Shown one piece after another: positions 17,346 to 29,087 of a stretch of DNA of 64,000 bases; the stretch's first letter is position 1, and the number at the start of each line of letters is the position of its first letter. Both the position numbers and the translations under genes were made by a program. The DNA comes from an uncultured Prevotellaceae bacterium (GTDB lineage: Bacteria > Bacteroidota > Bacteroidia > Bacteroidales > Bacteroidaceae), in NCBI GenBank assembly GCA_902767775.1, contig CACXIP010000005.1, positions 206,563 through 270,562 on the forward strand, in the 5' to 3' direction. The notes under the pieces are model-generated. The model saw only the letters and a list, made by a program, of their open reading frames with translations. It searched no databases and had not been told where the DNA came from.

Positions 17346-17734
17346 TATCTTATCTTCAACGTTTTCTCAATGCCCAGGAATCTGGTGGTATCTACGACAA
17401 TATGAGTATTTACCATACTGCTCTTCAAGAAATACGCGAAGGGCACAAACGCACACACTGGATGTGGTATGTCTTCCCTCAGATGAAGGGACTGGGACAC
17501 TCTGAACTCTCTGAGTTCTATGGAATCAACGGACGTGAAGAAGCCTATGCCTATATTGAGCACCCCACACTCAGAGAGAGATTGGTCGAGGCTACTGAGG
17601 CGACAATGTACCATAACGTCTACAGCCTTTTCGGTTCAGACGTCATCAAGTTCCGTGCATGCATGTTTTTATTTGCATCAGTTTCAAATATTTCAATATT
17701 TAAAAAAGTTATACAAAAATATAGTTGGAAATAA
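17342..17734 (+). CDS. DUF1810 family protein, copy 2 (mosaic)
   Basis: 130 residues, clearly homologous to the product of 6434-6874 (shared WMWYVFPQMKGLGH and FYGINGREEAYAY). The first 100 codons have host-like composition, but the last 25 or so (from about 17655) switch to AT-rich codons while the protein stays in register with copy 1. This looks like recombination between a host-like and an AT-rich homologue. It overlaps the previous gene by 4 bases. Function unknown. Confidence 0.85.
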   Translation: MISYLQRFLNAQESGGIYDNMSIYHTALQEIREGHKRTHWMWYVFPQMKGLGHSELSEFYGINGREEAYAYIEHPTLRERLVEATEATMYHNVYSLFGSDVIKFRACMFLFASVSNISIFKKVIQKYSWK

Positions 17735-17934
17735 AGTCCGAAAAAGGGTTTATAGTAGGATTGTGTTAGACTGAAACCCTGAACCTAAAAAAGAGCCATG
17801 GATTTTACTAAGAGGAAGCTCAAAGGTGACAGACCATGAGGTAATTCTCAAGGAGTGCTGTAGTCAATGCCAACGCATGACATGGCGCATGACATGGCCA
17901 AACTCTTTCAATTTCACAAAATAATTGTCAAATA

Positions 17935-17966
17935 TTTGCTTAAGTGTCAAAAATCCGTTATATTTG
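17935..17966 (+). promoter_or_regulatory. Promoter of zinc-ribbon gene
   Basis: TTTG at 17935-17938, 20 bases, then TATATTTG at 17959-17966: an exact Bacteroidetes-type -33/-7 pair, 42 bases before the ATG at 18009. Confidence 0.7.
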
Positions 17967-18008
17967 TGGGCAATCTGAAATCAATTACCATTCAAATACC
18001 TATTTGCT

Positions 18009-19481
18009 ATGAAAAGATGCCCCATATGTGCGGAGATGGTGGACGACCACCTAAGTGTATGCCCCTATTGCGGTGAGCCTATGCCTAGTGTAACGCCAAA
18101 CGACACGCCGCAACCACAACCACAACCGAACCAGCCCGACACACCACAGCCAGAGCGACCTACTCCCAACACAGCAGGCACTGACATGGGAGCAATGCGC
18201 TTCTGCCCTGTCTGCGGCGAACAAATCGGTGCCCACTTAGCCATTTGCCCCATCTGTTTCGAACCTACCGGGTTTGATGCAAAGCCAAAAGAAACCTCTG
18301 CTGAAAAACCCGTCGTGGAGGAAAAGCCTGTCGTGCAAGAACCGGAACCAGAACTTGCTCCAGAACCTGAACCCATACAAAAACCAGAGAGGAAGCTGGT
18401 GTTTGGTCCTGAGGCAGAGACGAAACCGGAAACAAAACCACAACCTGAGCCGGAACCAACTCCAGAACCAGAACTTAAGCCGAAGTTGGAACCGGAACCT
18501 GTTGCCGAACACAAACCTGAACGGGAATATGAACCGGAAACAAGATTTGAACCGGAACCAGAGCCGGAGCCACAACCCCGGCCTGAACACAAACGCCAGT
18601 GGCCGCCCGAGGACACTTCTGTGGCTGCTACCCCCGCCAAGGGAGGCAATCCCCTGAAATGGCTGCTCATTGCACTTATCACCCTGCTTGCCATCGGACT
18701 TGGCCTGCTCGCCTATTTCCTGCTGAAGGGAGACAAGGAAGAAAACGAACCGCCTGTCGAGCCCCAAAAGGAGGTCGTGACACCTACCGAAACCAACCAA
18801 CTGACAGGCAAAGCACTCTTCTATCATAGACTTGACAGTGTGGAGGCGAACATTCCCTCTGAGGCATACGCATTGAATGCCTACCCCGATGCAGAAAGTC
18901 CATGCCTCTATTATGTCCTTGACAACAAACTCATGCTCTACCATGCTGACACGGACAAGACAGAGAGCGTGAAAATTCCCGTCTTGTCGGGCGTCGGGAA
19001 AGTGCTTGACGCCAATATCGATGAGACAGACAGCGAATACCTCCTCATCGACATGGGTGACAAATATGGCGACTATGCCTTTACCTACAAGATGAACACC
19101 ATCACCGAGAGCTTCGAGAGAATCGACAATGAAGAACCGGAAGAGCCTGTCCAAAAGCAAGAAGACAAAAACGTCAAAACCAATACCGTGAAAAAGACCA
19201 ACACACAAAACCAACGGTATCAAGAAGAGGACGACTATGGCTACCCACCGCCACCACCAGCCCATATGGACAGGAATCAGAAAGACCGTCCGCGCAGGGT
19301 GTTCCGCAGCGAGGAACAACGTGAGCAAGACCGTGTCAGGCGTGAGGGCCGCCGCCCCGGCTACAACCCACCACCGTCATCATCAGGAAATGGCTTCCAC
19401 CTTGAGCCTGCCAACCCCGGACAGAGCAATTCTGGCTCGGGTATCCGCCTGGAGAAGGTAGACCGCATCCCCAATCAGTAA
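18009..19481 (+). CDS. Double zinc-ribbon membrane protein with EP-rich spacer
   Basis: 490 residues. Two zinc ribbons (CPIC..CPYC at about 4-22 and CPVC..CPIC at about 64-84) are followed by a long Glu/Pro/Lys-rich low-complexity spacer (about 98-200). One membrane helix lies near 218-240. The outer part carries a small folded domain (about 255-375) and a Gln/Arg/Pro-rich tail. Cytoplasmic ribbons with a single span suggest a membrane-tethered scaffold or sensor. The spacer is built from repeated PEPE-like words and may vary in length between strains. The next gene also starts with a zinc ribbon. Confidence 0.75.
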   Translation: MKRCPICAEMVDDHLSVCPYCGEPMPSVTPNDTPQPQPQPNQPDTPQPERPTPNTAGTDMGAMRFCPVCGEQIGAHLAICPICFEPTGFDAKPKETSAEKPVVEEKPVVQEPEPELAPEPEPIQKPERKLVFGPEAETKPETKPQPEPEPTPEPELKPKLEPEPVAEHKPEREYEPETRFEPEPEPEPQPRPEHKRQWPPEDTSVAATPAKGGNPLKWLLIALITLLAIGLGLLAYFLLKGDKEENEPPVEPQKEVVTPTETNQLTGKALFYHRLDSVEANIPSEAYALNAYPDAESPCLYYVLDNKLMLYHADTDKTESVKIPVLSGVGKVLDANIDETDSEYLLIDMGDKYGDYAFTYKMNTITESFERIDNEEPEEPVQKQEDKNVKTNTVKKTNTQNQRYQEEDDYGYPPPPPAHMDRNQKDRPRRVFRSEEQREQDRVRREGRRPGYNPPPSSSGNGFHLEPANPGQSNSGSGIRLEKVDRIPNQ

Positions 19482-19500
19482 CCAATAATTATTACACGCT

Positions 19501-20271
19501 ATGGACAACATGAAAAGATGCCCCAAATGTGGGCAAATGGTCAGGCAGGAAGCCCTGAAATGCCGCTACTGCGGATACTGGTTCAATGCGGCTGACGACA
19601 CCACGCCACCGGACAACCGCGCTGAAGAGGAAGCTCGGCGCCCATCTTATCAGGGCGAGCGCCTCATCACCGTCATGGGAGTCATCAAGGAAGGCATCGG
19701 GATAGGACTGAAGAATTTCCTCTCCGTGTTCCTCGCCTGCATCCTCTATATCCTCACCATCTGGGTGCCCTATATCAATGTGGGAACAACCATCGGCCTC
19801 AACACCCTGCCACTGAAACTCAGCAAGGACACCAATGCCATCATCAGTCCCACGTTTATCTTCGACGGGCACTACCGCAAATACATGGGTGAGTTCTTCA
19901 ACCTGATTGGCCTGATGTCCATATCCGTCTTGCCCGCGCTGCTCTTTGTCTTCGTTCCTGCCATCATCATCTGTTACGGCTGGTCGCAGGCATTGTTCCT
20001 GCTGCTCGACAAGGAGCTGTCACCATCTGAGGCCATGATGCAAAGCACGAAGATTACCTATGGCTACAAGTCCACCTTGTTCTGGATTGACGTGGTGTAC
20101 TCACTGGTCTTCTTCATCATAGCCGGCATCCTGATGTGGCTTATTGGACTCGTTATCGACAACATGATTGTCACCATGATTATCATGGCCATTTTGATTG
20201 CCGTTTTCATCGTCATCAAATTGGCATGCGGAGCTGTCATCTACCGTGAACTGAGCAAGAGAATTGGATGA
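19501..20271 (+). CDS. Zinc-ribbon multipass membrane protein
   Basis: 256 residues. An N-terminal zinc ribbon (CPKCGQ..CRYCGY, about 7-28) precedes a membrane domain with about five helices from residue 70 to 250. The related ribbon in the preceding gene suggests that the two proteins act together at the inner membrane; the function is unknown. A second ATG lies three codons in (19510). The stop overlaps the start of the SDR gene (ATGA), so the three genes from 18009 form one operon. Confidence 0.8.
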   Translation: MDNMKRCPKCGQMVRQEALKCRYCGYWFNAADDTTPPDNRAEEEARRPSYQGERLITVMGVIKEGIGIGLKNFLSVFLACILYILTIWVPYINVGTTIGLNTLPLKLSKDTNAIISPTFIFDGHYRKYMGEFFNLIGLMSISVLPALLFVFVPAIIICYGWSQALFLLLDKELSPSEAMMQSTKITYGYKSTLFWIDVVYSLVFFIIAGILMWLIGLVIDNMIVTMIIMAILIAVFIVIKLACGAVIYRELSKRIG

Positions 20272-21023
20272 AGACCAAGAAGGCGATAGTATTAGGTGCC
20301 TCGTCGGGCATCGGCATGGAGGTGAGCAAACTGCTGCTCAACGAAGGGTGGACGCTCGGCATCGCCTCCCGACGCACCGACCTGCTAATGGAACTCAAGG
20401 CAAAGACGCCCGACCGTGTTGAGGTGGAGACCATCGATGTGAACAGCGAGGGGGCTGAGGACCTCTTACTCAGCCTCATCGCCGTGGTTGGTGGCATGGA
20501 CCTCTTCTTCTATGCCCCCGGCATCGGCAAGCAGAACATTACCCTTGATGCCGACATTGAGACCGCCACCGTGACAACCAATGCCCTGGGATTTACCCGA
20601 ATGATTGGCGTGGCATATCGCTACATGGCCAAGCATGGAGGAGGCCATATCGTAGCCATCACCTCCATAGCAGGGACGATGGGACTTGGTCCCGCCCCCT
20701 CCTACTCCGCCACAAAAGCCTTTCAGAATACTTACTTGCAGGCATTGGAACAACAGGCCAACACACGCAAGTTGAAAATCCGTTTCACCGACATCCGACC
20801 AGGATTTGTCGATACCGCCTTGCTCAACGATGGGAAAAACTACCCCATGCTGCTCCATAAGGAGGATGTCGCGCATGAAATCATGGATGCCATCAACAAG
20901 AAGAGCCATGTGCGTGTCATCGACTGGCGGTGGCGCATCATCACCACCCTTTGGCGGTGCGTCCCCCGATGCATCTGGCGGCATCTCCCCCTTTCAGTCA
21001 AAGACAAGAAAAAAAAAGGATAA
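20268..21023 (+). CDS. SDR family oxidoreductase
   Basis: 251 residues. The Rossmann nucleotide-binding motif GASSGIG lies at about 9-15 and the catalytic YSATK near 148-152, with the serine in ITSIAG. It is a classical NAD(P)H-dependent short-chain dehydrogenase; the substrate cannot be told from sequence. The basic, hydrophobic C-terminus may touch the membrane. It is translationally coupled to the zinc-ribbon membrane protein. Confidence 0.88.
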   Translation: MKTKKAIVLGASSGIGMEVSKLLLNEGWTLGIASRRTDLLMELKAKTPDRVEVETIDVNSEGAEDLLLSLIAVVGGMDLFFYAPGIGKQNITLDADIETATVTTNALGFTRMIGVAYRYMAKHGGGHIVAITSIAGTMGLGPAPSYSATKAFQNTYLQALEQQANTRKLKIRFTDIRPGFVDTALLNDGKNYPMLLHKEDVAHEIMDAINKKSHVRVIDWRWRIITTLWRCVPRCIWRHLPLSVKDKKKKG

Positions 21024-21035
21024 TACCTTCCCCCC

Positions 21036-21116
21036 AACAACCAAACAACCAAACAACCAAACAACCAAACAACCAAACAACTAAACGACTAAACGACCAA
21101 ACGACCAAACGACCAA
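21036..21116. repeat. CCAAACAA-type period-8 array overlapping a gene end
   Basis: About ten units of ACCAAACA/ACTAAACG. The array runs into the 3' end of the B3/B4-domain gene on the minus strand and supplies its stop codon and last residues (WSFGRLVV). Confidence 0.85.
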
Positions 21117-21769
21117 TATCGCCCTCCGTCACTTGCTCCATATTTCTGGAGCAATTGACGGATAAATTCTGCATTTGCCTCCACGCGCTCGCGGTTGCCG
21201 TCATAGCCATTGATGAGGACGAGCAGGTGAGTGGTAGCCAGGGTAATTTTCGTGCGCTCATGGTCGCTGGTGGGTGTTCCCACACCACCTTCCGCATCAC
21301 GGTACACAGGCAGTCCCTCTATGTTGATTATCCCCCGTCCGATACCTTCGTAAGGTTCTCCTGCACGCCCTATACCTAACGTAAGGGTGTCGCCCACAAA
21401 CTTGTCGGCATCAAACCCACCGATGCTGTATCCGTAGGCGATGCTCGCCAAGTTGATGAGGTCGACGAGTGTGTCAATCTGATACAACGATTTCCCTTGA
21501 AGCACCCGTCGGATGAGCGCCTCCGATGCAGGGCGGTAGCGAGAGGGGTCCTTGCCGCAAGCCCTGTATACGCGGCGCGTCGCCTCAATACTGGGCAATT
21601 GCTTCAACGACTCCGTGGTAAGCGTTGCTTTGAACCGCTCCGTCATGGCGTTGATTTCCTCCCACAACGCTTCGCAATACTCACTGTTGGCACAATGTGC
21701 CTCAACAGCTGCCCCCACGAATCCAGGGCACACCTGTTCTATCTCATTAGAAACTATAACCTGAATCAT
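21089..21769 (-). CDS. B3/B4 tRNA-editing-like domain protein
   Basis: 226 residues. The whole protein matches the stand-alone B3/B4 domain of phenylalanyl-tRNA synthetase beta subunits: RRVYRACGKDPSRYRPASEAL and the LVDLINLASIAYGYSIGG block. Such proteins are thought to clear mischarged tRNA or to bind amino acids. The last eight residues come from the neighbouring repeat array, so the native C-terminus has been replaced or extended. Confidence 0.85.
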   Translation of the reverse strand: MIQVIVSNEIEQVCPGFVGAAVEAHCANSEYCEALWEEINAMTERFKATLTTESLKQLPSIEATRRVYRACGKDPSRYRPASEALIRRVLQGKSLYQIDTLVDLINLASIAYGYSIGGFDADKFVGDTLTLGIGRAGEPYEGIGRGIINIEGLPVYRDAEGGVGTPTSDHERTKITLATTHLLVLINGYDGNRERVEANAEFIRQLLQKYGASDGGRYWSFGRLVV

Positions 21770-21797
21770 GGGGGCATCCTTTCGAGGTTGATTGGTT

Positions 21798-22388
21798 TTA
21801 GAAAGAAATCTTATAGCCCAAGGTCAGCATGAATACACTGTTCTTGGCTTTAACATGTTCCACAATCTTGGTCAGGCCAAGGTTGTAGCGGGCATCAAGG
21901 ACGATATTCGAGAACTCATAAGACAGTCCGATGGGGATGGAGAGGTCGAGTTTCTTCATGCCATCTGTATCTGTATATTCATAATCTTCCCACGCACCTT
22001 CCACTTTTTCGGTGCCTTTTGTCTTTCTGCCCAACAGGAATCCAGGTTGAATACCTGCCTTGATGGCAAATCCAGGAGCCACATAATAATTGGCGAGGAG
22101 GGGAACATTCAAATAAGTCAAAGTGGTTTTCATGTCCTTCTCATATTCATTGTCCTTATAGTTGCTTCCTTGCAAGGACACCAAAAGACCTGCTGTCAAG
22201 GCAAATGGCTCAGACACATAATAGCCGACCTCCATTCCGCCGACAGCACCGACCTTGAACTTAGTGTCATCAATACCAGATATTTTAGAAAATGTTGCGC
22301 CAACCATCGGTTTGACGAACGTATTCTGGGCATTCACACTCATTGTTGTCATCATGGCGACAACAGCCAACAAAATCAACTTTTTCAT
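21798..22388 (-). CDS. Outer-membrane beta-barrel (porin family) protein
   Basis: 196 residues from the ATG at 22388 (an in-frame ATG three codons upstream is possible). The signal peptide ends in SVNAQ near residue 21. Alternating hydrophobic strands and a C-terminal LTLGYKISF with terminal Phe are typical of small eight-stranded barrels (OMP_b-brl_2 type). It is probably a surface protein of unknown ligand. Confidence 0.85.
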   Translation of the reverse strand: MKKLILLAVVAMMTTMSVNAQNTFVKPMVGATFSKISGIDDTKFKVGAVGGMEVGYYVSEPFALTAGLLVSLQGSNYKDNEYEKDMKTTLTYLNVPLLANYYVAPGFAIKAGIQPGFLLGRKTKGTEKVEGAWEDYEYTDTDGMKKLDLSIPIGLSYEFSNIVLDARYNLGLTKIVEHVKAKNSVFMLTLGYKISF

Positions 22389-22580
22389 GATTTCCAATCA
22401 AGCACCACTTTGTTCAACAAAATATATAAAAACCTATGCAACAGTATGTTGCATCAGTCATCATGTCATGTTATGGATTTCACCTGCCTCGGTGGTGCAA
22501 AAACAAAGCTGCGAAACCACACTACGACAGGACAAAAATAGCAACAATTTTTGAAATCACCAAAAAAGAGAATTATTTTG

Positions 22581-24140
22581 TCATTCTGTCTCATCCGGCC
22601 AAGGGCACGGCATGCCAGAATCTTTCAGCAAAGGACGTTGCGCATGCATCTTGCGCAAACTACGTCCCAATTCGCGTGACAGTTTTCTAACCACTTTTGG
22701 ATAATGTGATGCCACGTTGTTGGCCTCGCTGATATCAATAGAGATATTGTAAAGTTCTTTTGTACGCGTCTTATAATTATATATCAGTTTCCATACGCCT
22801 TTACGTATCGCACAGTTTAGGCTGATGCCGGGTCCCTCATTGTCCCAGACATTGGGGAAGTTCCAAATAAGAGAGCGGCCTCTCGAGGGGTCACCTTTCT
22901 GTGTCAGCAGGGGCATGAAACTCTTTCCGTCCACAGTCTGAGGTGCCTGATACCGTTTCACGCCACCCATTTCCAAAAGAGTAGGATAAAAGTCCTCTAT
23001 CATGACATAACTGTCGCAACGGGTCTGTGGCCTGACGTGCCCCGGCCACCTGACAATCATTGGCTCGCGGATGCCGCCCTCGTATAGAGAGCCCTTTCCG
23101 CACTGTAAGGGAGCATTCTGTGTGTAGAGCGGTTCATCACGCCAATAGCTGCTGGTGGCATATCCTCCATTGTCGCTCATGAAGATGACGATGGTATTGT
23201 CTGTTTCCCCATGACTGTCGAGCCAGTCGAGAATATCACCGAGGCTGGAATCCATCCCCTCAATCAGCGAGGCGTATGCGGCCTCTTTGGGCGAGAGTCC
23301 TTTGTCAACATATTTCTGGAAAAATCGCGGGTCTTTGTCTATAGGCACATGCACGGCATAATGAGACATATACAGATAAAAGGGTTGTCCAAGCCGTTTC
23401 GCCTCATCAAGTGCCGACAGCGCCTCCTGCGTAAGTGCTTCTGTGAGAAAAGTCCCTGTGCCCCAATATTTCTGCAAGCCCGGGGTGTGCATGGGCGTTG
23501 TTGGGATGCCGTCCTTGTCATACCCATAATTCTGTTCGCTGAGATACGTGGCAGGACCTCCAGCCGCATGACCGGCTATGTTGACATCAAAACCGAAATG
23601 CTCCGGCCGTTCACCCGGAGTGCCGATAGCACCCCAATGTGCCTTGCCACAGTGTATGGTGCGATATCCGTTGGCATGTAGGATGTCCACAAAAGAACGG
23701 CCCACAAAAGTATTGTTCGTCCCTTCTGTCTGGCAGATGCCGTTCACATTCCATTCCGGCGGTGTGGCAACAGCATCTTCTGCATCAGTACGCTTGTCTT
23801 GGTGCAATGTCCAGTTGGTGACACGATGACGGGCGGCATTCGTGCCGGTCATCAGGGAGCAGCGACTGGGCGAACTTATTGGCGCCGCGTAAGCCTGGGT
23901 GAACATCATTCCCTGTCTGGCAAGCCGTTCCATATTTGGTGTCTCGTAAATGTCATTCAGCCGTGTTCGTACAGTTCCGAATGGCACAGAGGTGTCTTGC
24001 CATCCCAAGTCATCTGCCATAAAAAGAATGATATTGGGATGTGCTGACCTGTGGTTTTCACTGCTCTTGGTCTGCGGATAGGCAGGACCTACAGCTACTG
24101 TCGCCACCAGACAAGGCAATAATGCTTTTTCTTTTCTCAT
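22581..24140 (-). CDS. Serine-type sulfatase
   Basis: 519 residues from the ATG at 24140, chosen because a signal peptide (MRKEKALLPCL... to AYPQ) starts there; the frame is open to 24206. Metal ligands sit in MADDLG near 41-46. The sulfatase signature S-S-P-S-R at 89-93 has serine at the modified position (Ser89), so activation to formylglycine would need an anSME-type maturase, which is not in the window. Arylsulfatase-like enzymes of gut Bacteroidales remove sulfate from host or algal glycans in the periplasm. No polysaccharide-utilisation genes adjoin it. Confidence 0.9.
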   Translation of the reverse strand: MRKEKALLPCLVATVAVGPAYPQTKSSENHRSAHPNIILFMADDLGWQDTSVPFGTVRTRLNDIYETPNMERLARQGMMFTQAYAAPISSPSRCSLMTGTNAARHRVTNWTLHQDKRTDAEDAVATPPEWNVNGICQTEGTNNTFVGRSFVDILHANGYRTIHCGKAHWGAIGTPGERPEHFGFDVNIAGHAAGGPATYLSEQNYGYDKDGIPTTPMHTPGLQKYWGTGTFLTEALTQEALSALDEAKRLGQPFYLYMSHYAVHVPIDKDPRFFQKYVDKGLSPKEAAYASLIEGMDSSLGDILDWLDSHGETDNTIVIFMSDNGGYATSSYWRDEPLYTQNAPLQCGKGSLYEGGIREPMIVRWPGHVRPQTRCDSYVMIEDFYPTLLEMGGVKRYQAPQTVDGKSFMPLLTQKGDPSRGRSLIWNFPNVWDNEGPGISLNCAIRKGVWKLIYNYKTRTKELYNISIDISEANNVASHYPKVVRKLSRELGRSLRKMHAQRPLLKDSGMPCPWPDETE

Positions 24141-24162
24141 TTTCCTACTATGGGGAATCGTT

Positions 24163-24816
24163 CTACCGCCTTGATGTGATATGATAGCAAGGCTCAAGCC
24201 TCTCATACCTCACATAGCAGCGGCCTTCTTTTCGAAGTTCTGCCAACACTTCTCCAAGGATGTTTGCCATTTGTTGGCTACTGGCTGTCTGACCTTTAAG
24301 AGACATCCTGTTAAACCTAACATAGGTAATGTCGAATGTGGTGGCATATCGGTGAGCCGAATTCTTCGTGGCATTCCCATTTGTTTTCCTCAGTCTGTTG
24401 ACGTCATCATCCGTACGCAGGACAGACGTGACGACAATCCTATGTTTTCTCAAACCTTGCTCACTCATAGCCGTCTGAAAGCGAGAGCCTATCTCATCCA
24501 AAAGAGCCTTGGCAGCAGGGGTGAGATAAGGAATAGAGTATTCCAGCGGGTCAACCTTGTACAAATCACAGGTTTTTATCTTGACCTATCTGCTCACATC
24601 CAATTCATCACGATTGGTTGGTGGTTTGATTCCTTTCTCGCGTGCAGCCTTCAAGTGGGTATTGTTGTCATCACCAAACAGATATCGATGATTGACATAA
24701 ACATTTTTCCCCCTATTGACGTAATGGTCATATGCATACCATGCTACCCCAAAGAATATGGCGGTCAGTATGAGAACTATGAAAGTGGTGATCCATGTCT
24801 CTTGTTTCTTTTCCAT
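24163..24816 (-). pseudogene. DUF5715 family protein, broken by in-frame TAG
   Basis: Translation from the ATG at 24816 gives an N-terminal membrane helix and meets TAG at 24588-24586. The same frame then continues without another stop to 24163 and encodes the conserved DUF5715 core (IVTSVLRT, NSAHRYATTFDITY). This family resembles D,D-carboxypeptidase-like folds with an unproven role in the cell wall. As a plain reading the gene is inactivated by one nonsense mutation about 35% along. Readthrough would give 217 residues. A TTG at 24564 might restart the catalytic half without its anchor. Confidence 0.75.
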
Positions 24817-24967
24817 ACTATCTATATGAATATTTGATGACAACTTGTCTTATTATCTATATCCAAATCTACGATTGGTAAACAGATATCATGGACATAA
24901 TGTAAATATTTAAGACGTGATGCAAAATGAAACGCCACACAAATCATATGTCTAAACTCCCACGCCC

Positions 24968-25085
24968 AGACGCCTAAACGCCCACCCCCCCAAACGACTA
25001 AACGACCAAACAACCAAACGCCCAAACGCCCAAACAACCAAACGACTAAACGACCAAACAACCAAACGACCAAACAACCAAACAC
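24968..25085. repeat. CCAAACGA-type period-8 array touching ligA stop
   Basis: About 14 units of CCAAACGA/CCAAACAA/CCTAAACG end exactly at the ligA stop codon (25086-25088 on the minus strand). Confidence 0.85.
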
Positions 25086-27183
<2,098 letters not shown>

Positions 27184-27191
27184 TATCATTC

Positions 27192-29087
27192 TTAGATGTC
27201 GTTTCCGGTATAGAGTTGGTAGTATTTGCCTTGAAGGGCTATCAGTTCATCATGCGTGCCTTTCTCGATGATACGCCCACGCTCCAGCACGATGATGCAG
27301 TCGGAGTTGCGCACGGTAGACAATCGGTGGGCGATGACGAAGGTGGTGCGCCCCCGCATGAGCGAGTCCATGCCGCGTTGCACCATTCTCTCGGTGCGGG
27401 TATCTATCGAGGATGTTGCCTCGTCGAGGATGAGCACTGGTGGGTCGGCGATGGCGGTACGGGCGATGGAGAGCAACTGCCGCTCACCCTGACTGAGGTT
27501 GGAAGCCTGTCCGTTGATGACGGTGAGGTAACCGTTGCTCAGGCGGCGGATAAAGTCATCAGCCCCCACCAGTTTGGCAGCCTCGATGCACTCCTGGTCG
27601 GTGGCGTCAAGACGGCCATAGCGGATGTTGTCCATCACCGTACCGGTGAACAGTTGGATGTCCTGCAGCACCATACCCAGACTGCGTCGCAGGTGTGGTT
27701 TTGAGATATCATTGATATTGATGCCATCATACTGTATCTTACCGTCCTGGATGTCGTAGAAACGGTTGATGAGGTTGGTGATGGTGGTTTTGCCCGCACC
27801 CGTACCGCCGACGAAGGCGATTTTCTGGTCGGGCATGGCATGGAGCACGATGTCGAAGAGCACCTGTTTGTCGGGCACATAACTGAAGTCGACCATATCG
27901 AAACTGACACCGCCTTCCACCTTGGTCAGGTGGCCGTCGGGGGATACCCATGCCCATGTGCCTGTTCGCTGGTCTGCTTTGGCCAGCTGACCGTCAGCAC
28001 CCTCCACCGCATCTGTCAGCGTCACCTTTCCTTCGTCTTTCTCCATCTGCTCATCCATGAGGGCAAAGACACGTTCGGCACCTGCCGACGCATTGAGCAC
28101 GCTGTTGATTTGCTGACTGATTTGGGCGATGGGCTGGGTGAAGTTCTTGTTGAGGGTGAGGAATGCCACCAACGTACCGATGGTGAGCGCCGACTGCGAG
28201 TGCAGGGCGATGGTGGCGCCCACGACAGCGATGAGCACATAACCCAGATTGCCGAGGTTGCCGTTGACTGGCATGACGATGTTGGCTATCTTGTTGGCAT
28301 TGTAGGCACTGGAGCGCAGGTCTTCGTTGATTTTGGAAAACCTGCTGATGGCCTCATCCTCATAGCAGAACACCTTGACCACCTTCTGTCCTGTCATCAT
28401 CTCCTCGATGAAGCCATTGACAGCCGCCAGGTTCTGCTGCTGCCCCACGAAATGCTTTCTCGACATCTTCCCCAAGCGTGTGGTGGCGAATGCCATGACC
28501 ACCGCCATGAGGATGGACACCCCTGTGAGCGGCAGACTGAGCACCACCATGCTGACGAAAGTGATGGCGAGGGTGATGAGCGAACTGAAGGCTGAGGGGA
28601 GACTGGAACTGATGACCTGACGCAAGCTGTCGATGTCGTTGGTATAGGTCGACATGATGTCGCCATGCGAGTGGGTGTCGAAATAACTCACCGGCAATTT
28701 CTGCATATGTCCGAACATGCTCTTGCGCAACCGCAGCATGGTGCCCTGACTGACGTTGATCATGATGCGGTTGTAGGCATAGGAACAAGCCACTCCCACC
28801 ACCAGCACAGCACCCAGTTTGAGCAATGCCACTGCAAGGGGTGAGAAATTGGGGTTGTCCACCCCTTTCAGCGGCTGAATGTAGTCGTCGATGAGCGTGC
28901 GGGTGAAGAGGGTGGACATCAGGGTAGCCACCGACGAAACGATGATGCAGGCAAACACCAAGAGGAAGGAGAATCTATAGTACTGCATGACGAAGCGGAA
29001 CAGGCGCAGGAGCGTGCCCTTCCTGTCCTTGGCTTTTTCATTGTTGGCGAACACCTCGCCCGGCCTTGTGCGCATTCCCATTCTCAT
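27192..29087 (-). CDS. ABC exporter half-transporter, catalytic subunit
   Basis: 631 residues: six membrane helices (about 30-330), then a nucleotide-binding domain with Walker A GGTGAGKTT, signature LSQGERQ and Walker B LILDEATS, whose Glu is intact. An insert of about 40 residues between the two domains is rich in Asp and Lys. It pairs with the upstream half-transporter through a 4-base overlap; together they form a heterodimeric BmrC/D-like multidrug or lipid exporter. Substrate unknown. Confidence 0.92.
   Translation of the reverse strand: MRMGMRTRPGEVFANNEKAKDRKGTLLRLFRFVMQYYRFSFLLVFACIIVSSVATLMSTLFTRTLIDDYIQPLKGVDNPNFSPLAVALLKLGAVLVVGVACSYAYNRIMINVSQGTMLRLRKSMFGHMQKLPVSYFDTHSHGDIMSTYTNDIDSLRQVISSSLPSAFSSLITLAITFVSMVVLSLPLTGVSILMAVVMAFATTRLGKMSRKHFVGQQQNLAAVNGFIEEMMTGQKVVKVFCYEDEAISRFSKINEDLRSSAYNANKIANIVMPVNGNLGNLGYVLIAVVGATIALHSQSALTIGTLVAFLTLNKNFTQPIAQISQQINSVLNASAGAERVFALMDEQMEKDEGKVTLTDAVEGADGQLAKADQRTGTWAWVSPDGHLTKVEGGVSFDMVDFSYVPDKQVLFDIVLHAMPDQKIAFVGGTGAGKTTITNLINRFYDIQDGKIQYDGININDISKPHLRRSLGMVLQDIQLFTGTVMDNIRYGRLDATDQECIEAAKLVGADDFIRRLSNGYLTVINGQASNLSQGERQLLSIARTAIADPPVLILDEATSSIDTRTERMVQRGMDSLMRGRTTFVIAHRLSTVRNSDCIIVLERGRIIEKGTHDELIALQGKYYQLYTGNDI

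Noticed and set aside
13066-17760. Complete prophage
   Set aside because: No integrase, portal, terminase or att repeats are visible. Only a fragment of about 3-4 kb with donor-like composition is present.
20998-21300. ORFs with VVWLFGCLVVW-like repeats at 9071, 20998 and 24822
   Set aside because: They are translations of period-8 arrays, which stay open because the unit contains no stop. No conserved protein is involved.
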